A DNA stretch of 64,000 nucleotides, taken from Scatosoma sp045533485. GTDB taxonomy: Bacteria > Bacillota > Clostridia > Christensenellales > Borkfalkiaceae. The notes below the pieces were generated by a model that ran no database searches, was not told the origin of the DNA, and saw only the letters and a list, made by a program, of their open reading frames with translations. Within the stretch, counting starts at the first letter, position 1; the number at the start of each line of letters is the position of its first letter. The position numbers and the translations under genes are program-made. The stretch is from positions 23,349 through 87,348 of the forward strand of contig JAZSHX010000009.1 of the NCBI GenBank assembly GCA_045533485.1, written 5' to 3'. This document shows positions 49,634-58,430 of this stretch, piece by piece.

Positions 49634-50935
49634 TTATTCCACTACGTCCAAAATCAAAGGTTGTTCTGGGGGCGCGGTTTTTCCTATACGCGTACTTGCA
49701 AGCAAGCGTTTTTCCGCCGTAGCAAACGTTTCCTGCTTGCTAGTATACAGCGTGGCAAGCACTTCGCCCTTTTGCACAAAATCGCCCGTTTTCGCACGAA
49801 GATAAATACCTGCCGTGGGGTCGATTACATCATCCTTCGTGTTTCTGCCTGCGCCAAGCAACAAGCTTGCAACGCCGTACCCTTCGGTATCTACACTCAC
49901 CACGTAGCCGCTTTCCTGCGCGCATACGTCTTTTACAAACGGCGCTTTCGGGAATTTATCAGGGTTGAGAATATACGATGTATCACCGCCTTGCGCTTGC
50001 ACCATATCGGCAAGCATTTTGAGCGCACCGCCGTTTGCAATCGCTTGTCTTGCCTGCTTTTCGCATTGCTCGTAGCTGCCTTTTTCCGCAAGCTGTAAAA
50101 TATGCGCAGACAGCGCCACACAAAGCTCCGTCAAATCGGCAGGGCCGTTGCCCGACAGCGTTTGAATGGCTTCCACCACTTCCAAGCCGTTGCCGATAGC
50201 AAACCCAAGCGGTCTATCCATATCGGTAATCAACGCGCGCATACGCTTGCCTGCGCGTTTGCCGATTTCCACCATCCACTGGGCAAGCTCACGGCTTTTT
50301 TCCGCCGTTTTCATAAACGAACCGCTGCCCGTTTTCACGTCTAAAACGATACAGTCGTCATCCGCCGCCAACTTTTTCCCCATAATGCTGGATACAATCA
50401 AGGGCAAGCTGGAAACGGTCGCCGTTACGTCACGGAGCGCATACAACAATTTATCCGCAGGCGCAAGTTCTGCGTTTTGCCCTACAATCGCGATCCCCAC
50501 TTCGTTGACAATTTTCTTAAATGTATCCATCGGTAAATCGGTACAAAAACCGGGAATTGCTTCCAACTTATCAATCGTGCCGCCCGTATGTCCAAGCCCA
50601 CGACCGCTCATTTTCGCAACCTTAACCCCCAAGCTTGCCACGATAGGCGCAACCACCAAGCTGGTTTTATCGCCCACACCGCCCGTTGAGTGCTTATCCA
50701 CGCGCAAGCCGTCGATTTCAGATAAATCGAGCGTTTCGCCCGAATCGCGCACAGCAAAGGTAAGCGCCGTCGTTTCTTCCAAGTTCATGCCTTGAAAGTA
50801 AATCGCCATACAAAGCGCCGCCGCTTGATAATCGGGAATTTCTCCTTTTACATACCCGTCGATAAACCAGCGAATTTCCTGCTCCGTAAGCGCACCGCCG
50901 TCTCGCTTTTTTTGGATAATATCATACATTCTCAT
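49634..50935 (-). CDS. pdp: Pyrimidine-nucleoside phosphorylase
   Basis: 433 residues from MRMYDIIQKKRDGGALTEQEI, with AAGGAG upstream; an in-frame start further up overlaps cdd and was rejected. KHSTGGVGDKTSLVVAPIVASLG is the phosphate/nucleoside-binding signature, followed by MSGRGLGHTGGTIDKLEAIPG, KLAADDDCIVLDVKTGSG and the C-terminal DPTAGIYLRAKTGDFV barrel. Splits thymidine, deoxyuridine or uridine to base plus (deoxy)ribose 1-phosphate. Last gene of deoC-deoD-deoB-cdd-pdp. Confidence 0.94.
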   Translation of the reverse strand: MRMYDIIQKKRDGGALTEQEIRWFIDGYVKGEIPDYQAAALCMAIYFQGMNLEETTALTFAVRDSGETLDLSEIDGLRVDKHSTGGVGDKTSLVVAPIVASLGVKVAKMSGRGLGHTGGTIDKLEAIPGFCTDLPMDTFKKIVNEVGIAIVGQNAELAPADKLLYALRDVTATVSSLPLIVSSIMGKKLAADDDCIVLDVKTGSGSFMKTAEKSRELAQWMVEIGKRAGKRMRALITDMDRPLGFAIGNGLEVVEAIQTLSGNGPADLTELCVALSAHILQLAEKGSYEQCEKQARQAIANGGALKMLADMVQAQGGDTSYILNPDKFPKAPFVKDVCAQESGYVVSVDTEGYGVASLLLGAGRNTKDDVIDPTAGIYLRAKTGDFVQKGEVLATLYTSKQETFATAEKRLLASTRIGKTAPPEQPLILDVVE

Positions 50936-50971
50936 AGGAATTTTCTCCTTATTTTTGCAAAACACCCCATA

Positions 50972-50981
50972 CAGGTATGCG
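50972..50981 (-). repeat. Interspersed boundary motif, copy 8
   Basis: CAGGTATGCG on the plus strand, in the 67-base gap between cdd and pdp. Confidence 0.55.
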
Positions 50982-51002
50982 ACGAATATAAAATTGCGCC
51001 GT

Positions 51003-51407
51003 TTATTCCAAACTGTCTTTACCAAAAGAAAATGGCAATAATTGCGCAAGCGTATACACCTGCAAATTTTCTTCCGTGCCCAAAATTACGCGCAAATTTC
51101 CGTCGCAAAATTCCGCCAACGCTTGACGGCAAACGCCGCAAGGCGCGCAAAGCGGCTGGATATTTTCACCCTTTCCGCCGACGATAGCGATCGCCGTAAA
51201 CTCTAATTCCCCTTCGCTGACCGCCTTAAAAAGCGCCGTTCTTTCCGCACAGTTGGTTACCGAATACGCCGCGTTTTCCACGTTGCAACCAAGATACACC
51301 TTTCCGCTTTTCCCAAGCAACGCCGCACCGACGCGGAAACCCGAATACGGCGAATAGGATTTCCCCCTTGCCTGCATCGCGTATTGCAAAAGCTGCAAAT
51401 CGCTCAT
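51003..51407 (-). CDS. cdd: Cytidine deaminase
   Basis: 134 residues. YSPYSGFRVGAALL substrate loop, GCNVENAAYSVTNCAERTA with the Cys zinc ligand and catalytic Glu, and CAPCGVCRQALAEF with the paired Cys ligands. Converts cytidine or deoxycytidine to uridine or deoxyuridine, feeding pdp. Its start overlaps the deoB stop by four bases. Confidence 0.95.
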   Translation of the reverse strand: MSDLQLLQYAMQARGKSYSPYSGFRVGAALLGKSGKVYLGCNVENAAYSVTNCAERTALFKAVSEGELEFTAIAIVGGKGENIQPLCAPCGVCRQALAEFCDGNLRVILGTEENLQVYTLAQLLPFSFGKDSLE

Positions 51408-52570
51408 CTTATAATCTCCTTCAAAAATCCGTTTCCGTAAATTTCGTCCGTCGGCAAATCAAACCACTGTAAAATGGTCGCCCCGATATCAGCAAAACTG
51501 CTTCTCGTGCCCAAATTGACGCCTTGCTTTAACTTTTTGCCATACGCAAGCATAGGCGTATATTCTCTGGAATGATCGGTCGACGGCGTAGCCGGATCAC
51601 AGCCGTGATCGGCGGTGATAATCAACAAATCGTCGTCACGCATTTGCGCTACGAAATCCGTCAAACGCTTATCAAACGCGCTCAAAGCACGCGCATATCC
51701 TTCCACGTCGTTGCGGTGACCATACACCATATCGAAATCCACCAAATTGATAAAGCACAAGCCGTTAAAATCACGCGCAACCATTTGCATGGCTCTATCC
51801 ATACCGTCTTCGTTACCGCTGGTGGGGTGGCTTTCCGTCAGGCCCTTTCCCGCAAAAATATCGTAAATTTTTCCCACAGAAATAACGTCGTAGCCCTTGT
51901 CCTTTAACACGTCCAGCATAGTCGTCGAAGGCGGTACAAGCGAATAATCGTGGCGGCGCGAAGTGCGCTTAAAGGGATATTCGCCGTTGAAAGGACGGGC
52001 AATAATGCGCCCAACACCGTGTTCGCCTTGCAAAAGCTCACGCGCGATGTGGCAATATCTATACAGTTCTTCCACGGGCACAAGGTCTTCGTGCGCGGCA
52101 ATTTGAAATACGCTGTCCGCCGACGTGTACACGATCAATTTCCCCGTTTTTAAGTGTTCTTCGCCGAAATCCTTAATCACTTCCGTTCCCGAATACGGAC
52201 GGTTGCAAAGCACGCCGCGCCCCGTCGCCTTTTCAAAGGCGGCGATTACGTCTTGGGGGAAGCCGTTGGGATAGGTAGGCAAAGGTTTTTTTGAATAAAT
52301 CCCTGCAATTTCCCAGTGCCCGATTGTCGTATCTTTCCCGTTGGAGCTTTCTTGCATACGGGCATAGCAGGTACGCGGTGAACGCGCCTTTTTGCCCCGC
52401 ACACCGTCAACGTTAAACAGCCCGAACTCCGTCAAATTCGGGCAAGAAAATGCTTCGTGCTTGCTGATAGCGGCAAGGGTATTGCTCCCTTCGTCGCCCC
52501 AGTTTGCCGCGTCGGGCATCGCACCGATACCCACGCTGTCTAATACGATTAAAAACGCACGTTTTGCCAT
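51404..52570 (-). CDS. deoB: Phosphopentomutase
   Basis: 388 residues of the alkaline phosphatase-like metalloenzyme superfamily. FLIVLDSVGIGAMPDA holds metal-binding Asp, DTTIGHWEIAG carries the phosphothreonine region (GKDTTIGHWE), and LLIITADHGCDPATPSTDHSREYTPML supplies the remaining ligands. Interconverts (deoxy)ribose 1-phosphate and 5-phosphate, linking the phosphorylases to DeoC. Confidence 0.96.
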   Translation of the reverse strand: MAKRAFLIVLDSVGIGAMPDAANWGDEGSNTLAAISKHEAFSCPNLTEFGLFNVDGVRGKKARSPRTCYARMQESSNGKDTTIGHWEIAGIYSKKPLPTYPNGFPQDVIAAFEKATGRGVLCNRPYSGTEVIKDFGEEHLKTGKLIVYTSADSVFQIAAHEDLVPVEELYRYCHIARELLQGEHGVGRIIARPFNGEYPFKRTSRRHDYSLVPPSTTMLDVLKDKGYDVISVGKIYDIFAGKGLTESHPTSGNEDGMDRAMQMVARDFNGLCFINLVDFDMVYGHRNDVEGYARALSAFDKRLTDFVAQMRDDDLLIITADHGCDPATPSTDHSREYTPMLAYGKKLKQGVNLGTRSSFADIGATILQWFDLPTDEIYGNGFLKEIIR

Positions 52571-52591
52571 AGCGTTCTCCTTGTTTATTGT

Positions 52592-53302
52592 TTAGTCGGC
52601 GATGGTAAGCGCCACTTCCATCATTTTCGTGAACGATACCTGTCTTTCTTCCGCCGTCGTGTTTTCTTCGGGGTAGATAAACGAATCGCTGACGGTGCAA
52701 ATGCAAAGCGCTTTCTTGCCTGCGCGTGCCGCGTTGCAATACAACGCCGCGGACTCCATTTCCACGCCTAAAACGCCCATTTTCGCCCATTGCATACCCG
52801 AATTTGCATCGTCGTAGAACATATCCGACGACAAAATGTTGCCCACTTTATATTTCAAGCCCATTTTTTCGCATTGTTCCGCCGCGCGACGCACCATTTC
52901 AAAATCGGCAATCGGGCAAAACGTCCCGGGCAAATTGTACTGCAAAGCGTAGTTACCGTTGGTGCACGCGCCCATCGCTACGATAATATCGCGCACGTGT
53001 AAATCGGGCGAAAACGAACCGCAAGAACCCACGCGGATAATCGTTTCCACACCGTAAAAATGATACAGCTCATACGAATAAATACCGATAGACGGCTGTC
53101 CCATACCGGACGCCATAACGGACACGCGTTTGCCTTTATAATAACCCGTATACCCTTGTACGCCGCGCACGTTGTTGACGAGCACTGCATTTTCAAGATA
53201 CGTTTCCGCAATAAATTTCGCACGCAAAGGGTCGCCGGGCATAAGCACGGTCTTTGCAAAATCGCCTTCCTTTGCCGCTATATGGGGGGTAGGTACTGCC
53301 AT
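52592..53302 (-). CDS. deoD: Purine-nucleoside phosphorylase, DeoD type
   Basis: 236 residues: TPHIAAKEGDFAKTVLMPGDPLRA, VMASGMGQPSIGIYSYELY, IIRVGSCGSF and VLGVEMESAALY are the trimeric/hexameric bacterial PNP motifs. SDSF before YPEENTTAEER holds the catalytic Asp. Splits purine (deoxy)nucleosides with phosphate. Second gene of the operon. Confidence 0.96.
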   Translation of the reverse strand: MAVPTPHIAAKEGDFAKTVLMPGDPLRAKFIAETYLENAVLVNNVRGVQGYTGYYKGKRVSVMASGMGQPSIGIYSYELYHFYGVETIIRVGSCGSFSPDLHVRDIIVAMGACTNGNYALQYNLPGTFCPIADFEMVRRAAEQCEKMGLKYKVGNILSSDMFYDDANSGMQWAKMGVLGVEMESAALYCNAARAGKKALCICTVSDSFIYPEENTTAEERQVSFTKMMEVALTIAD

Positions 53303-53357
53303 AATTTCATTCTCCTTTCTTCTCTAAATTTTTCCTTACCTTTTCACTTTTACTTAA

Positions 53358-54026
53358 TTAATATCCTTTCCCTTCCACGCCTTGCACGGCTTTCACTACG
53401 CGGCTTGTCCCCAAGCGCGCCGCGCCGTTATCCAAAAAGTTTTGCGCGTCTTCAATGCCGGAAATACCGCCAGCCGCCTTGACAAGTACGTTTTCGCCTA
53501 CGTTTGCACGCATCAGCTTCACGTCGTCAAGCGTAGCGCCTGCCGTGGAAAAGCCTGTCGACGTTTTGATATAATCCGCGCCTGCGTCCGTTACGATTTT
53601 GCACATACGCACCTTTTCTTCCTGCGTCAAAAGGCACGTTTCGATGATAACTTTCAAGATTTTATCGCCGCACGCCGCCTTGATTTGTTTAATTTCATCG
53701 CATACCTGGATATCGCGTCCGTCCTTTAACGCACCGATATTGATCACCATATCGATTTCGTCCGCGCCGCTTGCAATCGCGTCTTTCGTTTCAAAAACTT
53801 TTACCGCCGTCGTGTTGTAGCCGTTAGGAAAACCGATTACGGTGCAAATTTTCAACGCGTCCTTTACGTACGCTTTTGCCTGCGCCACGTAGCTGGGGGG
53901 AATACAAACGGACGCCGTTTTATAACGCATTCCTTCATCGCAAATTTTTTGAATTTGCGCCCATGTTGCCGTTTGTCCTAAAAGCGTGTGATCGCAAGCG
54001 GATAAAATTTTTTGTATATCTGCCAT
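53358..54026 (-). CDS. deoC: Deoxyribose-phosphate aldolase
   Basis: 222 residues, TIM barrel. CDHTLLGQTATWAQIQ N-terminus, ASVCIPPSYV, DEIDMVINIGALKDG, LKVIIETCLLTQEEKV, DYIKTSTGFSTAGATLDDV with the Schiff-base lysine, and LVKAAGGISG. Cleaves deoxyribose 5-phosphate to acetaldehyde and glyceraldehyde 3-phosphate. First gene of the operon, which gives the pathway in one transcript. Confidence 0.96.
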   Translation of the reverse strand: MADIQKILSACDHTLLGQTATWAQIQKICDEGMRYKTASVCIPPSYVAQAKAYVKDALKICTVIGFPNGYNTTAVKVFETKDAIASGADEIDMVINIGALKDGRDIQVCDEIKQIKAACGDKILKVIIETCLLTQEEKVRMCKIVTDAGADYIKTSTGFSTAGATLDDVKLMRANVGENVLVKAAGGISGIEDAQNFLDNGAARLGTSRVVKAVQGVEGKGY

Positions 54027-54068
54027 ATTTTCTCTCCTTATACGGGTATTTATTGTTTTCCAACCTAT

Positions 54069-54097
54069 ATTATACCTAATTTTTCACACACTGTCAA
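54069..54097 (-). promoter_or_regulatory. Promoter of the deoC-deoD-deoB-cdd-pdp operon
   Basis: Minus-strand TTGACA, 17 bases, TATAAT, 42 bases before deoC. Confidence 0.87.
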
Positions 54098-54231
54098 GGG
54101 GGAAAAAAGATTTTTTTGCGCGTTTGGGATATTTTTTCCTATACTTCCCCTTATCCGCGCAATGAAAACCGCTAAACCCAAAAAACATTTTCAAAATTGC
54201 AACCTTTTTTCTTTTTTTTGTAAAAAAAGCA

Positions 54232-54260
54232 TTGCTTTTTGTCGAAAATTGTGCTATCAT
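54232..54260 (+). promoter_or_regulatory. Promoter of the RDD protein gene
   Basis: TTGCTT, 17 bases, TATCAT. The ~130 bases between this and the deo promoter are AT-rich with no further feature. Confidence 0.6.
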
Positions 54261-54362
54261 AGTGTTGTGCTCTTATAATATATGTCAAATGCGCGTATAA
54301 AAGAGCGGACAAATTTAACAAACTAAAAACGACAGTTGTTTAAAAAAGATAAGGGGTTTGGT

Positions 54363-55139
54363 ATGTCGGTGAGCTTGCAAAAAGCAAATTTATGGAAACG
54401 AATTTCGGCGTGGATGTTCGATATCATCCTTCTCGCCATTCTTTCTATCGGCGCGGCGTCGGGTATTTCCGAAATCGTGGCCTACGACAAATATTCCAAC
54501 CAACTGACACAACATTATTTACAAGCATTTCAAGACGAAGGGATTGAGAAATACGCAGAAATTACGCAAGAAGATTTCGACAAGCTCCCCGAAGAAGAAC
54601 AAACGAAAATCACCAACGCGCTCACGGCTTACGCAAAAAACGAAAACGTGCAAAGAATTACGCGCAGACAGTTTTATTTGAGTTTGGTTATTCTCGGCGG
54701 CGGACTATTGATTGCGCATATGCTGTTAAGTTTCACAGTTCCTTTATTTTTTGGCAACGGACAAACCTTGGGCAAAAAAATATTCGGTTCGGCGCTGATG
54801 CGTACCAACTGCGTAAAAATCACCGCGCCCGTTTTGCTTATCCGTACGCTCTTTGGGAAGTTCGTGATTGAAACCATGTTTCCGCTGCTCATTTTAACGA
54901 TGATTTATTTCAACGTTTTGGGCAGTATCGGGCTAATCACCTTGTGCCTTTTGGGCGTTTTACAGCTTGGCGTTATGATTGCAACGCAAACCAACTCCGC
55001 TATTCACGATTTAGTCGCGGACACCGTAGTGGTCGATTTTGCAAGCCAAATGATTTTCGACACGGAAGAACAGCTGATTGCTTTCAAGGAAGAACAAGCG
55101 CGCGCCGCTACTGAAAGAGAAGCAAATAAGCTCTATTAA
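54363..55139 (+). CDS. RDD family membrane protein
   Basis: 258 residues from MSVSLQKANLWKRISAWMFD, preceded by AAGGGG. The first helix opens with RISAWMFDIILLAILS, the RDD signature (Arg and paired Asp equivalents). Two further helix groups lie at ~110-140 and ~170-220 with GQTLGKKIFGSALMRTN between them. A hydrophilic insertion (about 50-100) is rich in Glu and Lys. RDD proteins are poorly understood; some act in transport or ion homeostasis. It precedes the ABC transporter by 61 bases and may be co-transcribed. Confidence 0.8.
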   Translation: MSVSLQKANLWKRISAWMFDIILLAILSIGAASGISEIVAYDKYSNQLTQHYLQAFQDEGIEKYAEITQEDFDKLPEEEQTKITNALTAYAKNENVQRITRRQFYLSLVILGGGLLIAHMLLSFTVPLFFGNGQTLGKKIFGSALMRTNCVKITAPVLLIRTLFGKFVIETMFPLLILTMIYFNVLGSIGLITLCLLGVLQLGVMIATQTNSAIHDLVADTVVVDFASQMIFDTEEQLIAFKEEQARAATEREANKLY

Positions 55140-55200
55140 ACAGAGCAAAAATATACGATTGAAAAATTAAAGAAAAAATAAGATTTGTAAGGGAGGTCTT

Positions 55201-56301
55201 ATGAAAGTCGAATTACAAAATTTAACCAAAATCTTTCCTAGCCGTAATAAAAAATCGGGCGAAGAAGTCGTTGCGGTTAACAACTTCACGTTTACCATTC
55301 CCGACGGCAAGCTTGTGGGCTTGCTCGGCCCTTCCGGGTGCGGTAAAAGTACCACGCTGTACATGATCAGCGGTTTGCAACAACCCACTTCGGGCAAAAT
55401 TTTCTTCGGTGACGAAGACGTTACCGATTTATCGCCTGAAAACAGGGGCATCGGTTTGGTATTCCAAAACTATGCGTTGTATCCGCATATGACGGTAAAG
55501 CAAAACATTTTGTTCCCGCTTCAAAATTTGCGCGGCGCAGACAAAATGACCAAGCAGGAAATGCTGGAACGCGCGCATCAAGCGGCGGCGCTTGTCCAAA
55601 TCGATAACTTGATGGACAGAAAACCCAACGAACTTTCGGGCGGTCAACAGCAACGTGTTGCTATCGCACGCGCACTTGTAAAAATGCCCAGAGTGCTTTT
55701 GCTTGACGAACCGCTTTCTAACTTGGACGCACGCTTGCGCTTGCAAACCCGTGAAGAAATTAGACGTATTCAAAAAGAAACGGGCATTACGACGGTATTC
55801 GTTACGCACGACCAAGAAGAAGCCATGAGTATTTCCGACGTAATCGTCGTTATGAAGCTTGGCGTTGTGCAACAAGTGGGTAAACCGCAAGACATTTACG
55901 ATGATCCCACAAATCTTTTCGTTGCCAAATTCTTGGGTACTCCCCCTATCAACGTGTTGGAAGGCAGAGTGGAAAACGAAACGCTTTATATCGGCGACGC
56001 GGCAGTGTTGTCCGTGAAAGGCGTTGCGGACCAAGACGTTACCGTGGCTATCCGTCCCGAAGGCTTCCTTTTGGACGATAACGGTCCCCTTGTTTGCGAC
56101 CTTTCCAACGTGGAAGTTATGGGCCGCGACGTGAGCGTCGTATCCTATCACGAAAAATCCGTCAACCCCGTTATCCGCTCCATCATCGACGCCGATAATA
56201 AGATTGACGTATCCGCAGGCGTAATTCAATACGCTTTGAAACCGCATAAAGTATTCCTCTTTAATAAAGAAACGGAAGACCGTATCTATTTTGAGGTGTA
56301 A
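55201..56301 (+). CDS. ABC transporter ATP-binding protein, CUT1 sugar type (UgpC/MsmK-like)
   Basis: 366 residues. LLGPSGCGKSTTLYMISG Walker A, FQNYALYPHMTV Q-loop, LSGGQQQRVAIARALV signature, RVLLLDEPLSNLD Walker B, VFVTHDQEEAMS switch His. The C-terminal ~120 residues form the TOBE-like regulatory domain typical of carbohydrate importers. Follows GGGAGG. First gene of an importer operon with two permeases and a binding protein. Confidence 0.93.
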   Translation: MKVELQNLTKIFPSRNKKSGEEVVAVNNFTFTIPDGKLVGLLGPSGCGKSTTLYMISGLQQPTSGKIFFGDEDVTDLSPENRGIGLVFQNYALYPHMTVKQNILFPLQNLRGADKMTKQEMLERAHQAAALVQIDNLMDRKPNELSGGQQQRVAIARALVKMPRVLLLDEPLSNLDARLRLQTREEIRRIQKETGITTVFVTHDQEEAMSISDVIVVMKLGVVQQVGKPQDIYDDPTNLFVAKFLGTPPINVLEGRVENETLYIGDAAVLSVKGVADQDVTVAIRPEGFLLDDNGPLVCDLSNVEVMGRDVSVVSYHEKSVNPVIRSIIDADNKIDVSAGVIQYALKPHKVFLFNKETEDRIYFEV

Positions 56302-56303
56302 CT

Positions 56304-57326
56304 ATGGCAAAAGTTCTTGAAGCAATGAGAACGTTTTTCGTCGACAAGGTGTACCAAGGCTTTTTCAAGGACACCGTCGGCAAAAAATGGAAATTTAATC
56401 AATGGAAGGGTTGGGTGTATTTGTTTCCTGCCTGCGTGTTGCTGTTGATTTTCACCGTTTGGCCGATTATCAATACGCTCCGCGTTTCCATGCTTGAAGG
56501 CTACGACAGCTTGCTTGCCATGAACCCCGATTACGTTTTTGAAGTGGGTTTTGGCAACTTTGAACGCGTAGTCAACGCACCCAGATTTTTAACGTGTTTA
56601 AAAAACACGATGCTCCTTTGCATATTGACCGTTCCCATCTCCACGATGTTGGCGCTTTTAATCGCAGTATGCTTAAACGCCATTAAACCTTTGAAGAGAT
56701 TTTTACAAACGATTTTCTTCTTGCCCTACGTTACCAACTCGATTGCAATCGGTATGGTATTCGCGGCAATGTTCAGTATGTCGGGCTTGGTCAGCGGTCA
56801 AGCAACGGAACACTCCACTATCGGTATTATGAACACCATTTTGGGCTTGTTCGGCGTAGAACCCATCAACTGGGTAAACGAAGGCTCGTCATACGCTTCC
56901 AACATCATCGTTATGACGATATATATCGTGTGGAATGCACTCCCGTTCAAAATTTTGATTTTGCTCGGCGGTTTGCAAAGCGTAAACAAGCAATATTACG
57001 AAGCGGCGAAAATCGACGGCACGCCCCGCTGGAGAGTGTTCACGAGAATTACCGTTCCCCTTCTTTCCCCTATGCTTGCCTACGTCGTTATCACGGGCTT
57101 CATCGGCGGCTTTAAGGAATATTCCAGCATCGTCGGTATTTTCGGCGACGGTATGGGCGCTCCCGGTGCAAAGGGCAGCCTGAACACGATGGTTGGGTAC
57201 GTTTACGACGCGATTGCCAACACGCAATACGGCATCGCAAGCGCGGCGGCGTTGGTTTTGTTTGCCATCATTTTCGTGGTAACCATGATCAACCTGTACG
57301 TCAGCAAAAAGAAAACGCATTATTAA
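56304..57326 (+). CDS. ABC transporter permease, MalF/UgpA type
   Basis: 340 residues. An amphipathic N-terminus is followed by six hydrophobic helices. The cytoplasmic coupling loop EAAKIDGTPRWRVFTRITVPLLSP carries the EAA motif that contacts the ATPase. Starts two bases after the ATPase stop. Forms the membrane channel with the next permease. Confidence 0.92.
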   Translation: MAKVLEAMRTFFVDKVYQGFFKDTVGKKWKFNQWKGWVYLFPACVLLLIFTVWPIINTLRVSMLEGYDSLLAMNPDYVFEVGFGNFERVVNAPRFLTCLKNTMLLCILTVPISTMLALLIAVCLNAIKPLKRFLQTIFFLPYVTNSIAIGMVFAAMFSMSGLVSGQATEHSTIGIMNTILGLFGVEPINWVNEGSSYASNIIVMTIYIVWNALPFKILILLGGLQSVNKQYYEAAKIDGTPRWRVFTRITVPLLSPMLAYVVITGFIGGFKEYSSIVGIFGDGMGAPGAKGSLNTMVGYVYDAIANTQYGIASAAALVLFAIIFVVTMINLYVSKKKTHY

Positions 57327-57339
57327 AAGGGGGTAAATT

Positions 57340-58329
57340 ATGGAAGATATGAAAGAAAAAATTTCCGTGGAAGAAGCCATCGAAGAAACCATGGAAATCG
57401 TTGAAGAAACCATAGAAGAAACCCCTGAAACCGACCAACCTGCCACCATGACCACTATGCAAGAACGGGATATGGAAAAGGTCAACCAAAAGCAACGCGT
57501 AGTGAAGGTTTTGGTACAAGTCGGCTTGTACGCGTTCTTGGGCTTTATGGCGTTTATCGTATTGTTCCCCTTCTACTGGATGTTGATCTCGTCCGTAAAG
57601 AATATGAGAGAATACGAACTCAATCCGCCCACGCTTTGGCCGAAAACGTTCGTTTGGGGCAACTACGCGAAGGCGTTTGAAGTGGCAAGCTTGAAACGAT
57701 TGTTCTTGAACACGGTTTACGTTGGTTTGGTATCGACGGGCTTATCCCTTATCATCACGGTGCTTTCGGCATTTGCGTTTGCCCGTCTTGAATTCAAGGG
57801 CAAAAACACGTTGTTCGCGTTCTTGCTGGCAACGATGATGATTCCCGGGGAACTTTTCACCATCACCAACTACCAAACGGTAAACACGTTCGGTTGGATG
57901 CACACGTACACGGTATTGATCGTGCCCTTCCTTGTCAGCGTGTTCTATATCTACCTTTTAAAACAAAACTTTATGCAAATTCCCAACGAATTGTATTTAG
58001 CGGCAAAGGTAGACGGCACGTCCGACTTGAAATATTTGTGGCGCGTTATGATACCCTTAGCGCTTCCCACGCTCATCTCCATTACCATTTTGAAGATGAT
58101 GGGTTCATGGAACACCTACGTATGGCCTAAGCTTGTAGCCAACGACGAAGCGCACCGCTTAATCACCAACGGTTTACGTCAGCTTTCGTTCGTAGACGAA
58201 GGCGGCAAGCCCGACATCCCCGTACAAATGGCAGCGGTTGCAACCGTTTCCGCCCCCTTGTTCTTGGTGTTTATTTTCCTTAGAAAATACATCATGAAAG
58301 GCGTATCCAGAAGCGGTATCAAGGGCTAA
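57340..58329 (+). CDS. ABC transporter permease, MalG/UgpE type
   Basis: 329 residues. A ~50-residue acidic N-terminal tail (EEAIEETMEIVEETIEE) precedes the six helices and is unusual for this family. The EAA-type loop is LAAKVDGTSDLKYLWRVMIPLALP. AAAAGGGGG lies before the ATG, 13 bases after the first permease. Confidence 0.92.
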   Translation: MEDMKEKISVEEAIEETMEIVEETIEETPETDQPATMTTMQERDMEKVNQKQRVVKVLVQVGLYAFLGFMAFIVLFPFYWMLISSVKNMREYELNPPTLWPKTFVWGNYAKAFEVASLKRLFLNTVYVGLVSTGLSLIITVLSAFAFARLEFKGKNTLFAFLLATMMIPGELFTITNYQTVNTFGWMHTYTVLIVPFLVSVFYIYLLKQNFMQIPNELYLAAKVDGTSDLKYLWRVMIPLALPTLISITILKMMGSWNTYVWPKLVANDEAHRLITNGLRQLSFVDEGGKPDIPVQMAAVATVSAPLFLVFIFLRKYIMKGVSRSGIKG

Positions 58330-58430
58330 TAGTATTGCAGTATTAAAATTAGAAAAAAATTAAAGGCGATGAAACAGCAAGCAAATGCTGTGACAGAGCC
58401 GAAAAATAAAAAAAGGAAAGGAAAATTGCT

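Noticed and set aside
53698..53707. CGCATACCTG inside deoC
   Set aside because: Encodes part of QVCDEIKQ of the aldolase, a conserved coding segment, and lacks the following C run.
58374..58391. Hairpin before the binding-protein gene as a terminator
   Set aside because: The 6-bp stem lacks a T run; it is more likely an mRNA stability or processing element if functional at all.
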